From assembly GCA_938033695.1 (NCBI GenBank), contig CALHKE010000001.1:1-58478 (forward strand): 58,478 nt of DNA, in the 5' to 3' direction. How positions within the stretch are numbered: the first letter of the stretch is position 1; the number at the start of each line of letters is the position of its first letter. Under the pieces are notes generated by a model that was given only the letters and a program-made list of their open reading frames with translations, did no database searches and was not told the DNA's origin. The translations under genes and the position numbers were made by a program. Origin of the DNA: an uncultured Candidatus Saccharibacteria bacterium (GTDB lineage Bacteria; Patescibacteriota; Saccharimonadia; Saccharimonadales; Saccharimonadaceae). Below, in pieces: positions 50,076 to 58,432 of the stretch.

Positions 50076-51782
50076 TTACTTATTTAAGATGTTTGGGTTA
50101 GTTGGCGTAATTGGTGGGGTAGGCATAGCTGGGTTAATCGGTGCAGCTGGAGTCGGGGTAAGATTGGCTGGTGTAATCGGAGTCGAGACTGGATTGACTG
50201 TTGCAGCTTGGGTCGGGGCGGGATTAATTGGAGCGGTCGGTATGCTTTGTGTATTTGGTGTAGTTGACGAAGCTGGTGTGTTTTGAGCTGGGGTAGCACT
50301 GTTCTGTAGAAATGGATTGGATTGCATAGCTGGCGCTGGCGCCTGAATTGATGTAGCTGACACTGTTTGTGCTTGCATAGGCGCTTCAGTTTGAACCAGC
50401 GTATTCATTGCTGTCGATACTGGCGCTGCTGCTGGAATCGGCGTGGTCGTCTCAGTTGAAAACTGCATTGGCGCCGGAGCTTGGTTTTCACTAGGCTCGG
50501 AGACACTAGGTGTAGAGATATTAGGAGTAGAAGTAGCAGAATTTTGTGGCGTCATTGCCTGAGTATTGGCTTCGATTTGTTTACGGCGCAAATATTCTTC
50601 GTAGGTGAGGCGAGGGAAGGCTACATAGAAAGTCGAGCCTTCACCGAAGGTGCTTTCCACCCAAGTCGAACCGCTCATCGCTTCCACGCGTTCCTTCACA
50701 ATATAAAGGCCAAGGCCAGTGCCACCAATCGTACGGGTTTCTGAATTGTCCGCACGATAGAATTTTTGAAAGACATGCTTGCTATCCTCTGGTGAAATAC
50801 CAATACCGGTATCTGTCACATTAATCAAGACACGGTCACCATCGCCACGCACATTCACCCAAATGCCACCCCCATTATTGGTGTATTTAATCGCGTTTTC
50901 AATCAAATTATTAATAATCTCACGCAGAAAATCCACATCGACCGCCGCAAAAACCTCTTGATTAATCACACGTCCGCCGTTCATGTTGGCAGAAGAGGAA
51001 GAGCCAAAAGTAAAATGAATATTCTTTTCGCTCATTTTTGGGATTTGACCTTCGGCAATCGAACGCACTGTCGAGGTTACCTCAATAGGCAGGAGGTGCG
51101 CTTTGATTCTCTTATCATCAAGTTTTGTCACATCGAGCAAATCACGGAATAATTTACCGAGGTGTTGAGAAGATTTATGCGCTTCTTCCAGATATTTTTT
51201 CGCACGTTCGTCAATCGTGGCGGTTTTTGGATTTAACGCTAGGCCTAAATATCCTTCAATCGAGGCTACTGGTGTGCGCATCTCGTGGGAAGCCGTCGAA
51301 ATAAATTCGGTCTGCTCACTCTCAGCCTCAAGTTCGGAAGTAATGTCATAAAAAGTCACGATACGTTCATTTTTTGGTGAATGCGCCGTAATAACTTTGA
51401 ATGCCACGGGCTTTTTTTGGCCTTGCAAATTAACCAAGAAATATTCGCGCGTAGTATAGTTTTGGCCATTATTTACCGCATAGAAAACCAGGTTATTTTG
51501 TGCTGGAATCGCTACGCCTTGGCCGTTTTCAAGTTTCAAAATATCTTCTAATTTAGCCCCCAAGAAGTTTTGCGCCATTTGCCCGCCCAGTAGACTCACC
51601 GCAGCTGGATTGATGTATTCAATTACTCCAGTCGGCAACACAATAATTACGCCACTATCAATCGTGTTTAGTACTAGATTGGATAAAATTTCCGCACTCT
51701 CCGCACCGGCCACGGCACCACCAGCACTATTTATGCCTGTCTGTGCGCTCGGTCCTTTTTTAATAAAATCAAAGATACTCAT
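50076..51782 (-). CDS. cytoplasmic PAS-domain histidine kinase with 160-residue low-complexity tail
   Basis: The 568-aa protein has no TM helix. A PAS domain (about 34-150) precedes HisKA with His166 (STASHEMRTPVASIEG). HATPase follows with NNLIENAIKYT (about 291-301), DTGIGIS and GGTGLGLYIV. Residues from about 411 to 568 are rich in Pro, Ala, Thr and Gln and contain NPFLQN (489-494). On the minus strand an extended -10 (TATGCTAAAAT, hexamer 51795-51790) lies 7 nt before the ATG, predicting a leaderless mRNA. The cognate regulator follows directly. Confidence 0.9.
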   Translation of the reverse strand: MSIFDFIKKGPSAQTGINSAGGAVAGAESAEILSNLVLNTIDSGVIIVLPTGVIEYINPAAVSLLGGQMAQNFLGAKLEDILKLENGQGVAIPAQNNLVFYAVNNGQNYTTREYFLVNLQGQKKPVAFKVITAHSPKNERIVTFYDITSELEAESEQTEFISTASHEMRTPVASIEGYLGLALNPKTATIDERAKKYLEEAHKSSQHLGKLFRDLLDVTKLDDKRIKAHLLPIEVTSTVRSIAEGQIPKMSEKNIHFTFGSSSSANMNGGRVINQEVFAAVDVDFLREIINNLIENAIKYTNNGGGIWVNVRGDGDRVLINVTDTGIGISPEDSKHVFQKFYRADNSETRTIGGTGLGLYIVKERVEAMSGSTWVESTFGEGSTFYVAFPRLTYEEYLRRKQIEANTQAMTPQNSATSTPNISTPSVSEPSENQAPAPMQFSTETTTPIPAAAPVSTAMNTLVQTEAPMQAQTVSATSIQAPAPAMQSNPFLQNSATPAQNTPASSTTPNTQSIPTAPINPAPTQAATVNPVSTPITPANLTPTPAAPINPAMPTPPITPTNPNILNK

Positions 51783-51789
51783 TAAGTTT

Positions 51790-51834
51790 ATTTTAGCATA
51801 AACTTATTGGTTCAGTGCAAATATATGTTAAAAT
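51790..51834. promoter_or_regulatory. divergent leaderless promoter pair
   Basis: Minus strand: TAAAAT (51795-51790), 7 nt from the kinase ATG. Plus strand: TTGGTT (51807-51812), 16 nt, then extended -10 TGTTAAAAT (hexamer 51829-51834), 6 nt from the ATG at 51841. Confidence 0.7.
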
Positions 51835-51840
51835 CGATGT

Positions 51841-53559
51841 ATGAATAAGGACACTTTTTACATCGAGCCCGAGGATGATATTACTGATATTATCAACCAT
51901 ATCAAAGCTTCCAAACAGAAAATTATTGCACTTGTTCCACCGAAAAAGTTGAACGTTTTGCGCAGTTCCATTAATCTTAAGCTAATTGCTCGTACAGCAA
52001 AAACACTCGACAAGGCTATCGTCATCGTCACTACTGACCCGACCCTTATGAAAATGGCGGCGCTTTCTAGCCTGCCATTTGCGAAGAATTTAAACTCGCG
52101 CCCGACTTTACCTTCGGAATTTAATGAAGCTGATCTCGAATATCCAGCTAAGTCTAAGAAAGCAAGTCCGAGTGATGAAATCGAAATTAACGAAAAGGCC
52201 GCTCCGTCCAGTAGTGTTTCTCGTGTCCGCACTACGAATGAAGACGCCTCTAATCGTGCGAATACCACCTCGAATCTTACGAAAAATTCGACTATGAATC
52301 TGGATTCTGAAGAAGTCGCGAAGAATTCTGAAGATGAAGAAGACTCTAGTGATCAGCCTAAAAAGATTCTCACTCTCGACTCCTTGAAAAACCGTATCAT
52401 TATCGGTGTAGTGGCCGCGATTCTTTTGATCGGAAGCTTCATCTGGGCCTTTATTTTGGCACCTGCCGCCAAGATTTCCGTCAAAATTAAGACCATCGCT
52501 GAGAATTTCTCCGAAAATGTTTCTTTTGTCACTGATACCAAGCAAGCCGTCTCGAAAGATGGTAAATTCTTCCTCGAAACTGCTAGTCTCGAGAAGAACT
52601 CTGAAGTTGAATTTGAGGCTACAGGCGAGAAAAATGTCGGAGATAAGGCTACGGGTGAATTACGCCTCATCGCTACTTTCGATATGTCGACCACTACTGC
52701 TACCGCTTCTAGACCAGATGTCGCGACTGTGCCGCAGGGTTCCGCTTTTGCTTACCGCAATCTCAATTTCTTAACTAATCAAGAGGTAAAAATTTCTTGG
52801 GATGGTTCGATCTCGAATTGTGACGCCGGTCGCCACAGTGGTAAATGTCAGGTGGCTAAAACCGTGAAAGCTACCGCAATCGAGGGTGGCGCGAAGTATA
52901 ATATTGAAGCTGTAAGCTCCGGCTGGCAATCTTCTGTGGCTGGAGTTGAGGGCTATGCTAATTCCGCATTTAAAGGTGGTACCGATAAGATTCAAAAAAT
53001 TGTCACCGCTTCTGATATTACCAAGGCTAAGGGAAAATTGACCGAAGCTGATGGTATAAAAGAGGAATTATTCGAAAAAGTGCCTTCTGACGATATTAAA
53101 ATTGAAGATAGCTACAAGAAGGTGGCTGCTGACCCGACATCGAGTCCTGTTGTCGATCAACCGACAGAGAATGGTAAGGCCAAGCTCACCGTTAAGACTA
53201 CCTACAGCATGAATTACGTAGATAAAACTGCAGTTGAAGAATATGTGAAGGCGGTAGTCTCTACCCGTCTAGGTAACGACCAAAAAATCTACGAAACTGG
53301 CAATGTTTTCATTGAAAAATTCCAAAATAATAATAATGCTGCAACTGCCAAAATTAAAGCTACTCTGAAGACTGGTCCAGAAGTCACCGAGCAACTCGTT
53401 CTCGAAAAGTCTCTTGGCAAAAAAGTCGGTGAAGTCACTACCTTGATTAAGTCAATTAACGGCGTTTCTGATGTTGAGGTAAATACTTCCTTCCCATGGG
53501 TTCGCCAAATTCCAAGCGACGCAAATAAAGTATCAATTAAAATCACGGTAGAGAACTAA
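51841..53559 (+). CDS. membrane-anchored baseplate J/gp47-like protein
   Basis: This protein type is often annotated as baseplate J-like in CPR genomes. Residues 1-85 form an alpha/beta domain (ITDIINHIKASKQKIIALVPPKKLNVLRSS is its core). A polar linker and one TM helix (about 185-207) follow, then a large extracytoplasmic domain with the J-like pattern VPQGSAFAYRNLNFLT, VKATAIEGGAKYNIEA and a C-terminal beta-rich region. No tail, sheath or capsid genes accompany it, so it is not prophage. A leaderless start is predicted. TAATG couples it to the next gene. Confidence 0.78.
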   Translation: MNKDTFYIEPEDDITDIINHIKASKQKIIALVPPKKLNVLRSSINLKLIARTAKTLDKAIVIVTTDPTLMKMAALSSLPFAKNLNSRPTLPSEFNEADLEYPAKSKKASPSDEIEINEKAAPSSSVSRVRTTNEDASNRANTTSNLTKNSTMNLDSEEVAKNSEDEEDSSDQPKKILTLDSLKNRIIIGVVAAILLIGSFIWAFILAPAAKISVKIKTIAENFSENVSFVTDTKQAVSKDGKFFLETASLEKNSEVEFEATGEKNVGDKATGELRLIATFDMSTTTATASRPDVATVPQGSAFAYRNLNFLTNQEVKISWDGSISNCDAGRHSGKCQVAKTVKATAIEGGAKYNIEAVSSGWQSSVAGVEGYANSAFKGGTDKIQKIVTASDITKAKGKLTEADGIKEELFEKVPSDDIKIEDSYKKVAADPTSSPVVDQPTENGKAKLTVKTTYSMNYVDKTAVEEYVKAVVSTRLGNDQKIYETGNVFIEKFQNNNNAATAKIKATLKTGPEVTEQLVLEKSLGKKVGEVTTLIKSINGVSDVEVNTSFPWVRQIPSDANKVSIKITVEN

Positions 53560-55316
53560 TGCGCATTATCGGTTTAGATGTGGGCACTAAGCGTATCGGC
53601 GTAGCGAAAGCGGACACTTCTGTTCGCATTGCAATTCCGAATGGTTATGTTTTAGTTAATGGTCAAGAAATTCCGGAAATTCTCCGTATTGCTAGGCTGA
53701 ATGATACGAATTTCTTTGTCGTGGGTCTACCACGCAGTAACGACGGTAATGAAACTGCCCAGTCTGCCTATGCCCGCAAATTTGCCGATACTCTTGCCGC
53801 TTCGATGCCAGGTGCGCGTATCTACTTTCAAGATGAATCACTCACTTCTGTAGTGGCCGAGGAGCGTCTGAAGAAGCGCAAAAAGAATTTTGAAAAAGGC
53901 GAAATCGATGCCGAAGCTGCCAGTATTATTTTGCAAGATTTTATCGAACATTATGCTGCTAAGCTTGCTCAAAATGCCGCCAGTAAAATTCCTAACCAGC
54001 TAGTCAATCCGATCGCCGAGATGAATCCGTCCTTTAGTACTGCTTCCACGCTCGGTTCACCAGAAGATCAATCTATTATTAATGAGCCCACCAAATCGGA
54101 ACCTGAATCTACGGAGTCTCCCAGGCCAGATAGAAGTTTAGAAAAACCTATGAAAAAAATTAAACGTATTTTACTTTCACTCTTTATTTTACTATTTCTC
54201 GCTGGGTTATTTGGTGGTGGGTATTATTGGTATTCCTTGCAACCGGTTTCTTCGGCTAATTGTCGTTTTGATTCCGCCAAGGCTGCCGCTGAATCTAATG
54301 AAAAAGAGGCGAATTCAGTCTGCGAATATCAAACCATCGAAGTTAGCGCTGGTGAATCCGTTAAGCAAATCGCAAACAATCTCAAGCAGTCCGGCTTGAT
54401 TAGAAACCCCCTAGCTTTTGAGGTTTATGCTCGCATCAATAATCTCCATGCCAAACTAAAAACCGGTAAATACAGTTTTCGTAAAACTATGTCAGCTCGT
54501 GCCATCGCTAAACAATTAGTGAATGGCGTAGTCTCTTCTGATGTTTTTAATTTGACGATTCTCCCTGGCACCAATCTCCTCGGGGATAAAGGTAAATCTC
54601 AGACCGGAATCATTCATCAGTTCCGTACTCTGGGCTATTCCGAAGAAGAAATCAATCAAGCTCTCACTAAGCACTACGATAATCCTGTTTTGAAGGGTCT
54701 CTATGCCGACGAAACTAAACTTTCTGAACCAGATATTCCAGTAAAATTAGCGCTTGAAGGTTATCTCTACGGTGAAACTTATCAGTTTTATAATCACGAA
54801 AAGCTCGAGAATGTCATTACGACTATCTTAAATCAATTCAATGATGTGGTAGTCTCGAATCAACTTGAAGAAAAATTTAAGGCCAGAGGTTTATCTTTGC
54901 GTCGGGGAATTATTCTTGCTTCCATTATTCAAAAAGAAGCTCATACTGAAGATATGCCAGGTGTCTCCATGGTTTTTCAGAACCGTTTGAAGCGGGGAAT
55001 TGCCCTGGGCTCCGATGTGACTGCGACTTATGCTGCCGATATTGTCGGTATCGATCGTGCCACTGCTACTAACGCGGACATCTTAGCAGTGGAAAGCCGT
55101 TACAATACCCGTAAGTCTACTGGTCTTCCCCCAGGCCCCATCGCCGTCCCTTCCAAGGCGGCGCTTCTCGCGGTAGCTGAACCCGATAGCTCGAAAGCCT
55201 CTATGCTTTATTTCTTGACAGGTGATGACGGTTTAATGTATTATAGTAGCACCGACGCTGAGCACAATCAGAAGATTCGCGACCACTGTCAGAAACTCTG
55301 TAAGGTGCAAATTTAG
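53559..55316 (+). CDS. RuvX(YqgF)-MltG fusion: Holliday-junction resolvase-like domain plus endolytic murein transglycosylase
   Basis: One uninterrupted 585-aa frame carries two enzymes. Residues 1-140 are YqgF/RuvX (GLDVGTKRIGVA, FVVGLPRSNDGNE, FQDESLTSVVAEERL, DAEAASIILQDFIE). A polar linker (about 141-197) leads to a TM helix (203-226) and MltG/YceG, with a LysM-like part, LEGYLYGETYQF, catalytic Glu460 in ASIIQKEA, and STGLPPGPIAVPS. The topology is sensible: RuvX inside, MltG outside. Met198 (54150) could start a separate MltG, but no Shine-Dalgarno precedes it. In Bacillus the two genes are neighbours, which makes fusion plausible. Confidence 0.88.
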   Translation: MRIIGLDVGTKRIGVAKADTSVRIAIPNGYVLVNGQEIPEILRIARLNDTNFFVVGLPRSNDGNETAQSAYARKFADTLAASMPGARIYFQDESLTSVVAEERLKKRKKNFEKGEIDAEAASIILQDFIEHYAAKLAQNAASKIPNQLVNPIAEMNPSFSTASTLGSPEDQSIINEPTKSEPESTESPRPDRSLEKPMKKIKRILLSLFILLFLAGLFGGGYYWYSLQPVSSANCRFDSAKAAAESNEKEANSVCEYQTIEVSAGESVKQIANNLKQSGLIRNPLAFEVYARINNLHAKLKTGKYSFRKTMSARAIAKQLVNGVVSSDVFNLTILPGTNLLGDKGKSQTGIIHQFRTLGYSEEEINQALTKHYDNPVLKGLYADETKLSEPDIPVKLALEGYLYGETYQFYNHEKLENVITTILNQFNDVVVSNQLEEKFKARGLSLRRGIILASIIQKEAHTEDMPGVSMVFQNRLKRGIALGSDVTATYAADIVGIDRATATNADILAVESRYNTRKSTGLPPGPIAVPSKAALLAVAEPDSSKASMLYFLTGDDGLMYYSSTDAEHNQKIRDHCQKLCKVQI

Positions 55317-55335
55317 GGGCAGCGACCGGCTAATT

Positions 55336-56463
55336 ATGACAAAGAAAAAACGATCACAATTTAGCTTAAATTACTTCCTCACCAAGATATTCCCGTACTT
55401 TGCTCTATCTGTTCTTATTTTTGGTGTGGCTTTTGTTGGTTCCAGAGATAAACAGCAATCCGACGATAGCTCCAGTCCTAACCTGGAATCCATTTCTAAA
55501 AAAGATTATGCGGTTTCTGCCGACCAACTTTCAGAATTCTATATGGTGTCTGAGCTCGCTGACACTATGAGTTTAGCTTCCTCTGATGTACTAAACGTAA
55601 ACTATAACTCCTTCACCGTACTTCAGCAGTCCGGCCAGGCTTCTGTTGAAAAAATGGAAAAGCCGACTACTTTGAATCTTGCTGCCTGTTCTAAGGTCGG
55701 CGTAATCAAGCATGTGATGGCTGAAGGCGAAACTCTCGATACTTTGGCGGCCAAATACGCCTCCTGTGGTGTTGATATTAATATGATTCGTTGGTCGAAC
55801 AAATTTAAGGCCTCCTATGTGCCAAAAGTGGGAGAATCGATTTATATTCCATCACGTGCTGGTATTGTCTATACCGTGAAGTCAGGTGAAACTGTCGCTT
55901 CTATTGCTGAAAAATATAAATCTTCCGCTGACGAAATTATTACCTCAAACAACCTTGAGCTAGATCAGACTCTTGTTGAAGGTCAGGCTATTTTACTACC
56001 GAACGGTGAATTGCCGGATAAGGAGCGTCCTGATTATGTGGCACCAGTCGTACGTTCCACTTCTTCTTATTCTGGCAGCTCGTCCTACTCAGTTTCTTCT
56101 TATCGTACCTACTCTACTTCCAGAAACCCGATGCCATGGGGTTGGTGTACTTGGTATACTTGGGAACGTCGTGCCGCCATGGGCTCTAGTCATATTCTGC
56201 CGGGTGGTCTCGGTAACGCCAATACTTGGGGCTATGCACTTTCTGGTCTCTTCCCAACCAGTCGCGGTACCAACCCGCAAGCTGGTGATATCTTCCAGAC
56301 CAACAGTGGTTATTACGGTCACGTGGGAATCGTGGACTCGGTAAATGCCGATGGTACGATTACGATTTCTGATATGAATGGTCGTGCTGGTTGGGGTGTG
56401 GTCGGTTCTTACACGATTGGCCCAAGCGAATATGCCAAATATCTCTTCATCCACGGACGCTAA
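55336..56463 (+). CDS. LysM-LysM-CHAP cell-wall hydrolase
   Basis: An N-terminal TM/signal anchor (about 16-35) precedes two LysM modules (about 124-171 and 178-222; VYTVKSGETVASIAEKYK). A Ser/Tyr-rich linker follows, then a CHAP domain (about 265-375) with catalytic Cys271 (GWCTWYTW) and His329 (YYGHVGIVD). CHAP enzymes are peptidoglycan amidases or endopeptidases. It lies 20 nt after the RuvX-MltG gene, so transglycosylase and peptidase are probably made together for wall remodelling or attack on the host wall. Confidence 0.92.
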   Translation: MTKKKRSQFSLNYFLTKIFPYFALSVLIFGVAFVGSRDKQQSDDSSSPNLESISKKDYAVSADQLSEFYMVSELADTMSLASSDVLNVNYNSFTVLQQSGQASVEKMEKPTTLNLAACSKVGVIKHVMAEGETLDTLAAKYASCGVDINMIRWSNKFKASYVPKVGESIYIPSRAGIVYTVKSGETVASIAEKYKSSADEIITSNNLELDQTLVEGQAILLPNGELPDKERPDYVAPVVRSTSSYSGSSSYSVSSYRTYSTSRNPMPWGWCTWYTWERRAAMGSSHILPGGLGNANTWGYALSGLFPTSRGTNPQAGDIFQTNSGYYGHVGIVDSVNADGTITISDMNGRAGWGVVGSYTIGPSEYAKYLFIHGR

Positions 56464-56496
56464 AATATTTCCTTCTGTCAATTAGAAGGAAATATT
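56464..56496 (+). terminator. hairpin at the end of the CHAP gene
   Basis: A 13-bp perfect stem AATATTTCCTTCT / AGAAGGAAATATT with GTCAATT loop begins right after the stop codon. No T-run follows (ACCG), so termination or 3'-end protection are both possible. Confidence 0.6.
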
Positions 56497-56548
56497 ACCG
56501 TTCTTAAATCAAGCTGTAATTCCATATCACTTATGTTAATATCAAGAT

Positions 56549-58405
56549 ATGGAGAGAAAACTGCGAAAACTGCCAAACATTTTTTATTTTTTCATAGAGA
56601 GACGAGCTGTTTTGCTCGGATTTGTGTGTCTTTTATTAGCGATTATTTCTAATAGTGTTTTATTTACCCATTCTACTTTTGCAGTCGACCCAACTTTAAC
56701 TGCCTCTCTCGACAAGGAAAACCTTGATTTTGATTTTTCTGGATCAGATTTGATTAATGAAGTTTCCCTCAGTAAACTATCCAAACTTTCTGTGAAAACC
56801 AATGCCCGAGCTGGCTATACCGTCACTCTAAGCGCTTCATCCGATGAGACGGATTTGAAGAACACGAATACTGCACTTTTGACTAAAATTTCTTCTATCG
56901 CCCCTACCGATACTAATTTATCCGCCAATACTTGGGGCTACCAGACGGACACGGGAACAAACTACAATGCTATACCAAAATTGTCTGAACCAAAAACTAT
57001 TGCTCAGACTAACCAAAAATCTGAAAACCAAGACGTGCACCTTATACGTGCTGCAGTTAAAGTGGGTGAAAACTTAATGCCAGGGACTTATAAAAATAGC
57101 TTGGTTTATTCTGTGATTGCAAATCCTTATGAATTAGCCGCGCATTTGGTTAATGGTCTAGATTTTAATACTATGGTAAAATCCGTATCTTCAGGTGGTA
57201 CGAACATTAAGCAATTTGCTCGAAGTGCCACTCCTCCAGCGGCTGGCGTAGATGTCCGCGAAGTTAGTAATCCTGACAAAAGTGACTGTGATATAAAAAT
57301 CTGGTATCAAGCAGACACTTTTACCATGTATTATTATACCGAAGCTGACAAAATCTATTTTCACGAAGATAGTTCACGTGCTTTTAAAAATCTCAGTGGA
57401 CTTCAAGTCCTAAATTTAAATGATTTTGACGCCAGTTACACTAAAAATATGACTGAAATGTTTTCTGGCTTAGAAAAAGTCTATAATATTGATACTTCTG
57501 GTCTCAATGCAAAAAGCGTGACGAATATGGCTGGGATATTTGGCTATAATGCACGTACTTCTCATATCTCATTTAATGGTTTTAATACTGAAAATGTTAC
57601 TGATATGTCACGTATGTTTGAAGGTTGTACTGATTTAACCAGTGTTGATTTCTCAAACATCAATACCAAAAATGTCACGACTATGCGCTATATGTTTAGG
57701 CGTGCAACTAAACTTAGTGCTCTTGTTTTAGAAAAATTTGACACCTCGAACGTGGTAGATATGTACGGAATGTTTAGTAATATGACCGCACTCCATCACA
57801 TAGTAGGACTGAATAAATTCAATACGGAAAAAGTTGAAAACATGGACGGTATGTTTTGGAACTGTGTGTCATTAGGAACCTTAGATTTGTCTAGTTTTAG
57901 GACTCCGAAACTCAAGATTATGAGATCAATGTTCTATGGTATGAGTGGTCTTATGAACATCAATCTTTCTACGTTTGATACTAGTAATGTAACGAATATG
58001 TCCTCCCTCTTTGAAGGTGCCTCTCGTTTAACTGAATTAGACTTAAGTAGTTTCCGTACTGAAAATGTGGAAACTATGGAGAGAATGTTCGCACTAATGC
58101 CGGCTATTCAAGTAATTCGCATCACTAACTTTAAGACCCCAAAACTCACTAATGTTACTGAACTATTTTCGAAATTTGACCCAGGGGTATCAAGCGGATC
58201 GACGGCTGGAGATCTACTTGAAAGAATCTATTGTAATGAGGATTTTGATGTTTCTAAAATCACCTCGCAGGGAGGGGCAAGGATTTTTGCTGGACGCCGC
58301 AGAATCAGAGATTCTGTTGGACCACAGAATCTAACATTTAAAGACAAAACCTGGCTGCGTATTGGAGAGAGAAGCTCTCGAAGAGGAGCCTTTACGAAGC
58401 CATAA
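56549..58405 (+). CDS. BspA-like (DUF285) secreted repeat protein, diverged copy
   Basis: A TAATAT hexamer (56537-56542, extended ATG-T) ends 6 nt before the ATG, predicting a leaderless mRNA. The signal peptide probably ends at TFA-VDPTLTASLD. The N-terminal domain has the family segments ANTWGYQT and ENLMPGTYKNSLVYSVIANPYE. About ten DUF285 repeats, more diverged than in the 40.9-kb gene, precede a shortened tail (WLRIG...GAFTKP). The usual PGYFTRKP ending occurs out of frame just downstream, suggesting that the 3' end was rearranged. Confidence 0.9.
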   Translation: MERKLRKLPNIFYFFIERRAVLLGFVCLLLAIISNSVLFTHSTFAVDPTLTASLDKENLDFDFSGSDLINEVSLSKLSKLSVKTNARAGYTVTLSASSDETDLKNTNTALLTKISSIAPTDTNLSANTWGYQTDTGTNYNAIPKLSEPKTIAQTNQKSENQDVHLIRAAVKVGENLMPGTYKNSLVYSVIANPYELAAHLVNGLDFNTMVKSVSSGGTNIKQFARSATPPAAGVDVREVSNPDKSDCDIKIWYQADTFTMYYYTEADKIYFHEDSSRAFKNLSGLQVLNLNDFDASYTKNMTEMFSGLEKVYNIDTSGLNAKSVTNMAGIFGYNARTSHISFNGFNTENVTDMSRMFEGCTDLTSVDFSNINTKNVTTMRYMFRRATKLSALVLEKFDTSNVVDMYGMFSNMTALHHIVGLNKFNTEKVENMDGMFWNCVSLGTLDLSSFRTPKLKIMRSMFYGMSGLMNINLSTFDTSNVTNMSSLFEGASRLTELDLSSFRTENVETMERMFALMPAIQVIRITNFKTPKLTNVTELFSKFDPGVSSGSTAGDLLERIYCNEDFDVSKITSQGGARIFAGRRRIRDSVGPQNLTFKDKTWLRIGERSSRRGAFTKP

Positions 58406-58430
58406 ATGCTACTTCACTAGAAAACCTTAG
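58406..58430 (+). other. relict of a BspA-like C-terminus after the stop codon
   Basis: The bases at 58409-58432 read CYFTRKP-stop in another frame. Their 17-nt core TACTTCACTAGAAAACC differs at one position from the 3' end of the first BspA-like gene (1010-1027 region). Confidence 0.55.
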
Positions 58431-58432
58431 GA

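Noticed and set aside
51841..53559. Baseplate J-like protein as sign of a prophage or contractile injection system
   Set aside because: It has a TM anchor and cytoplasmic domain, and no sheath, tube, portal, terminase or capsid genes are present.
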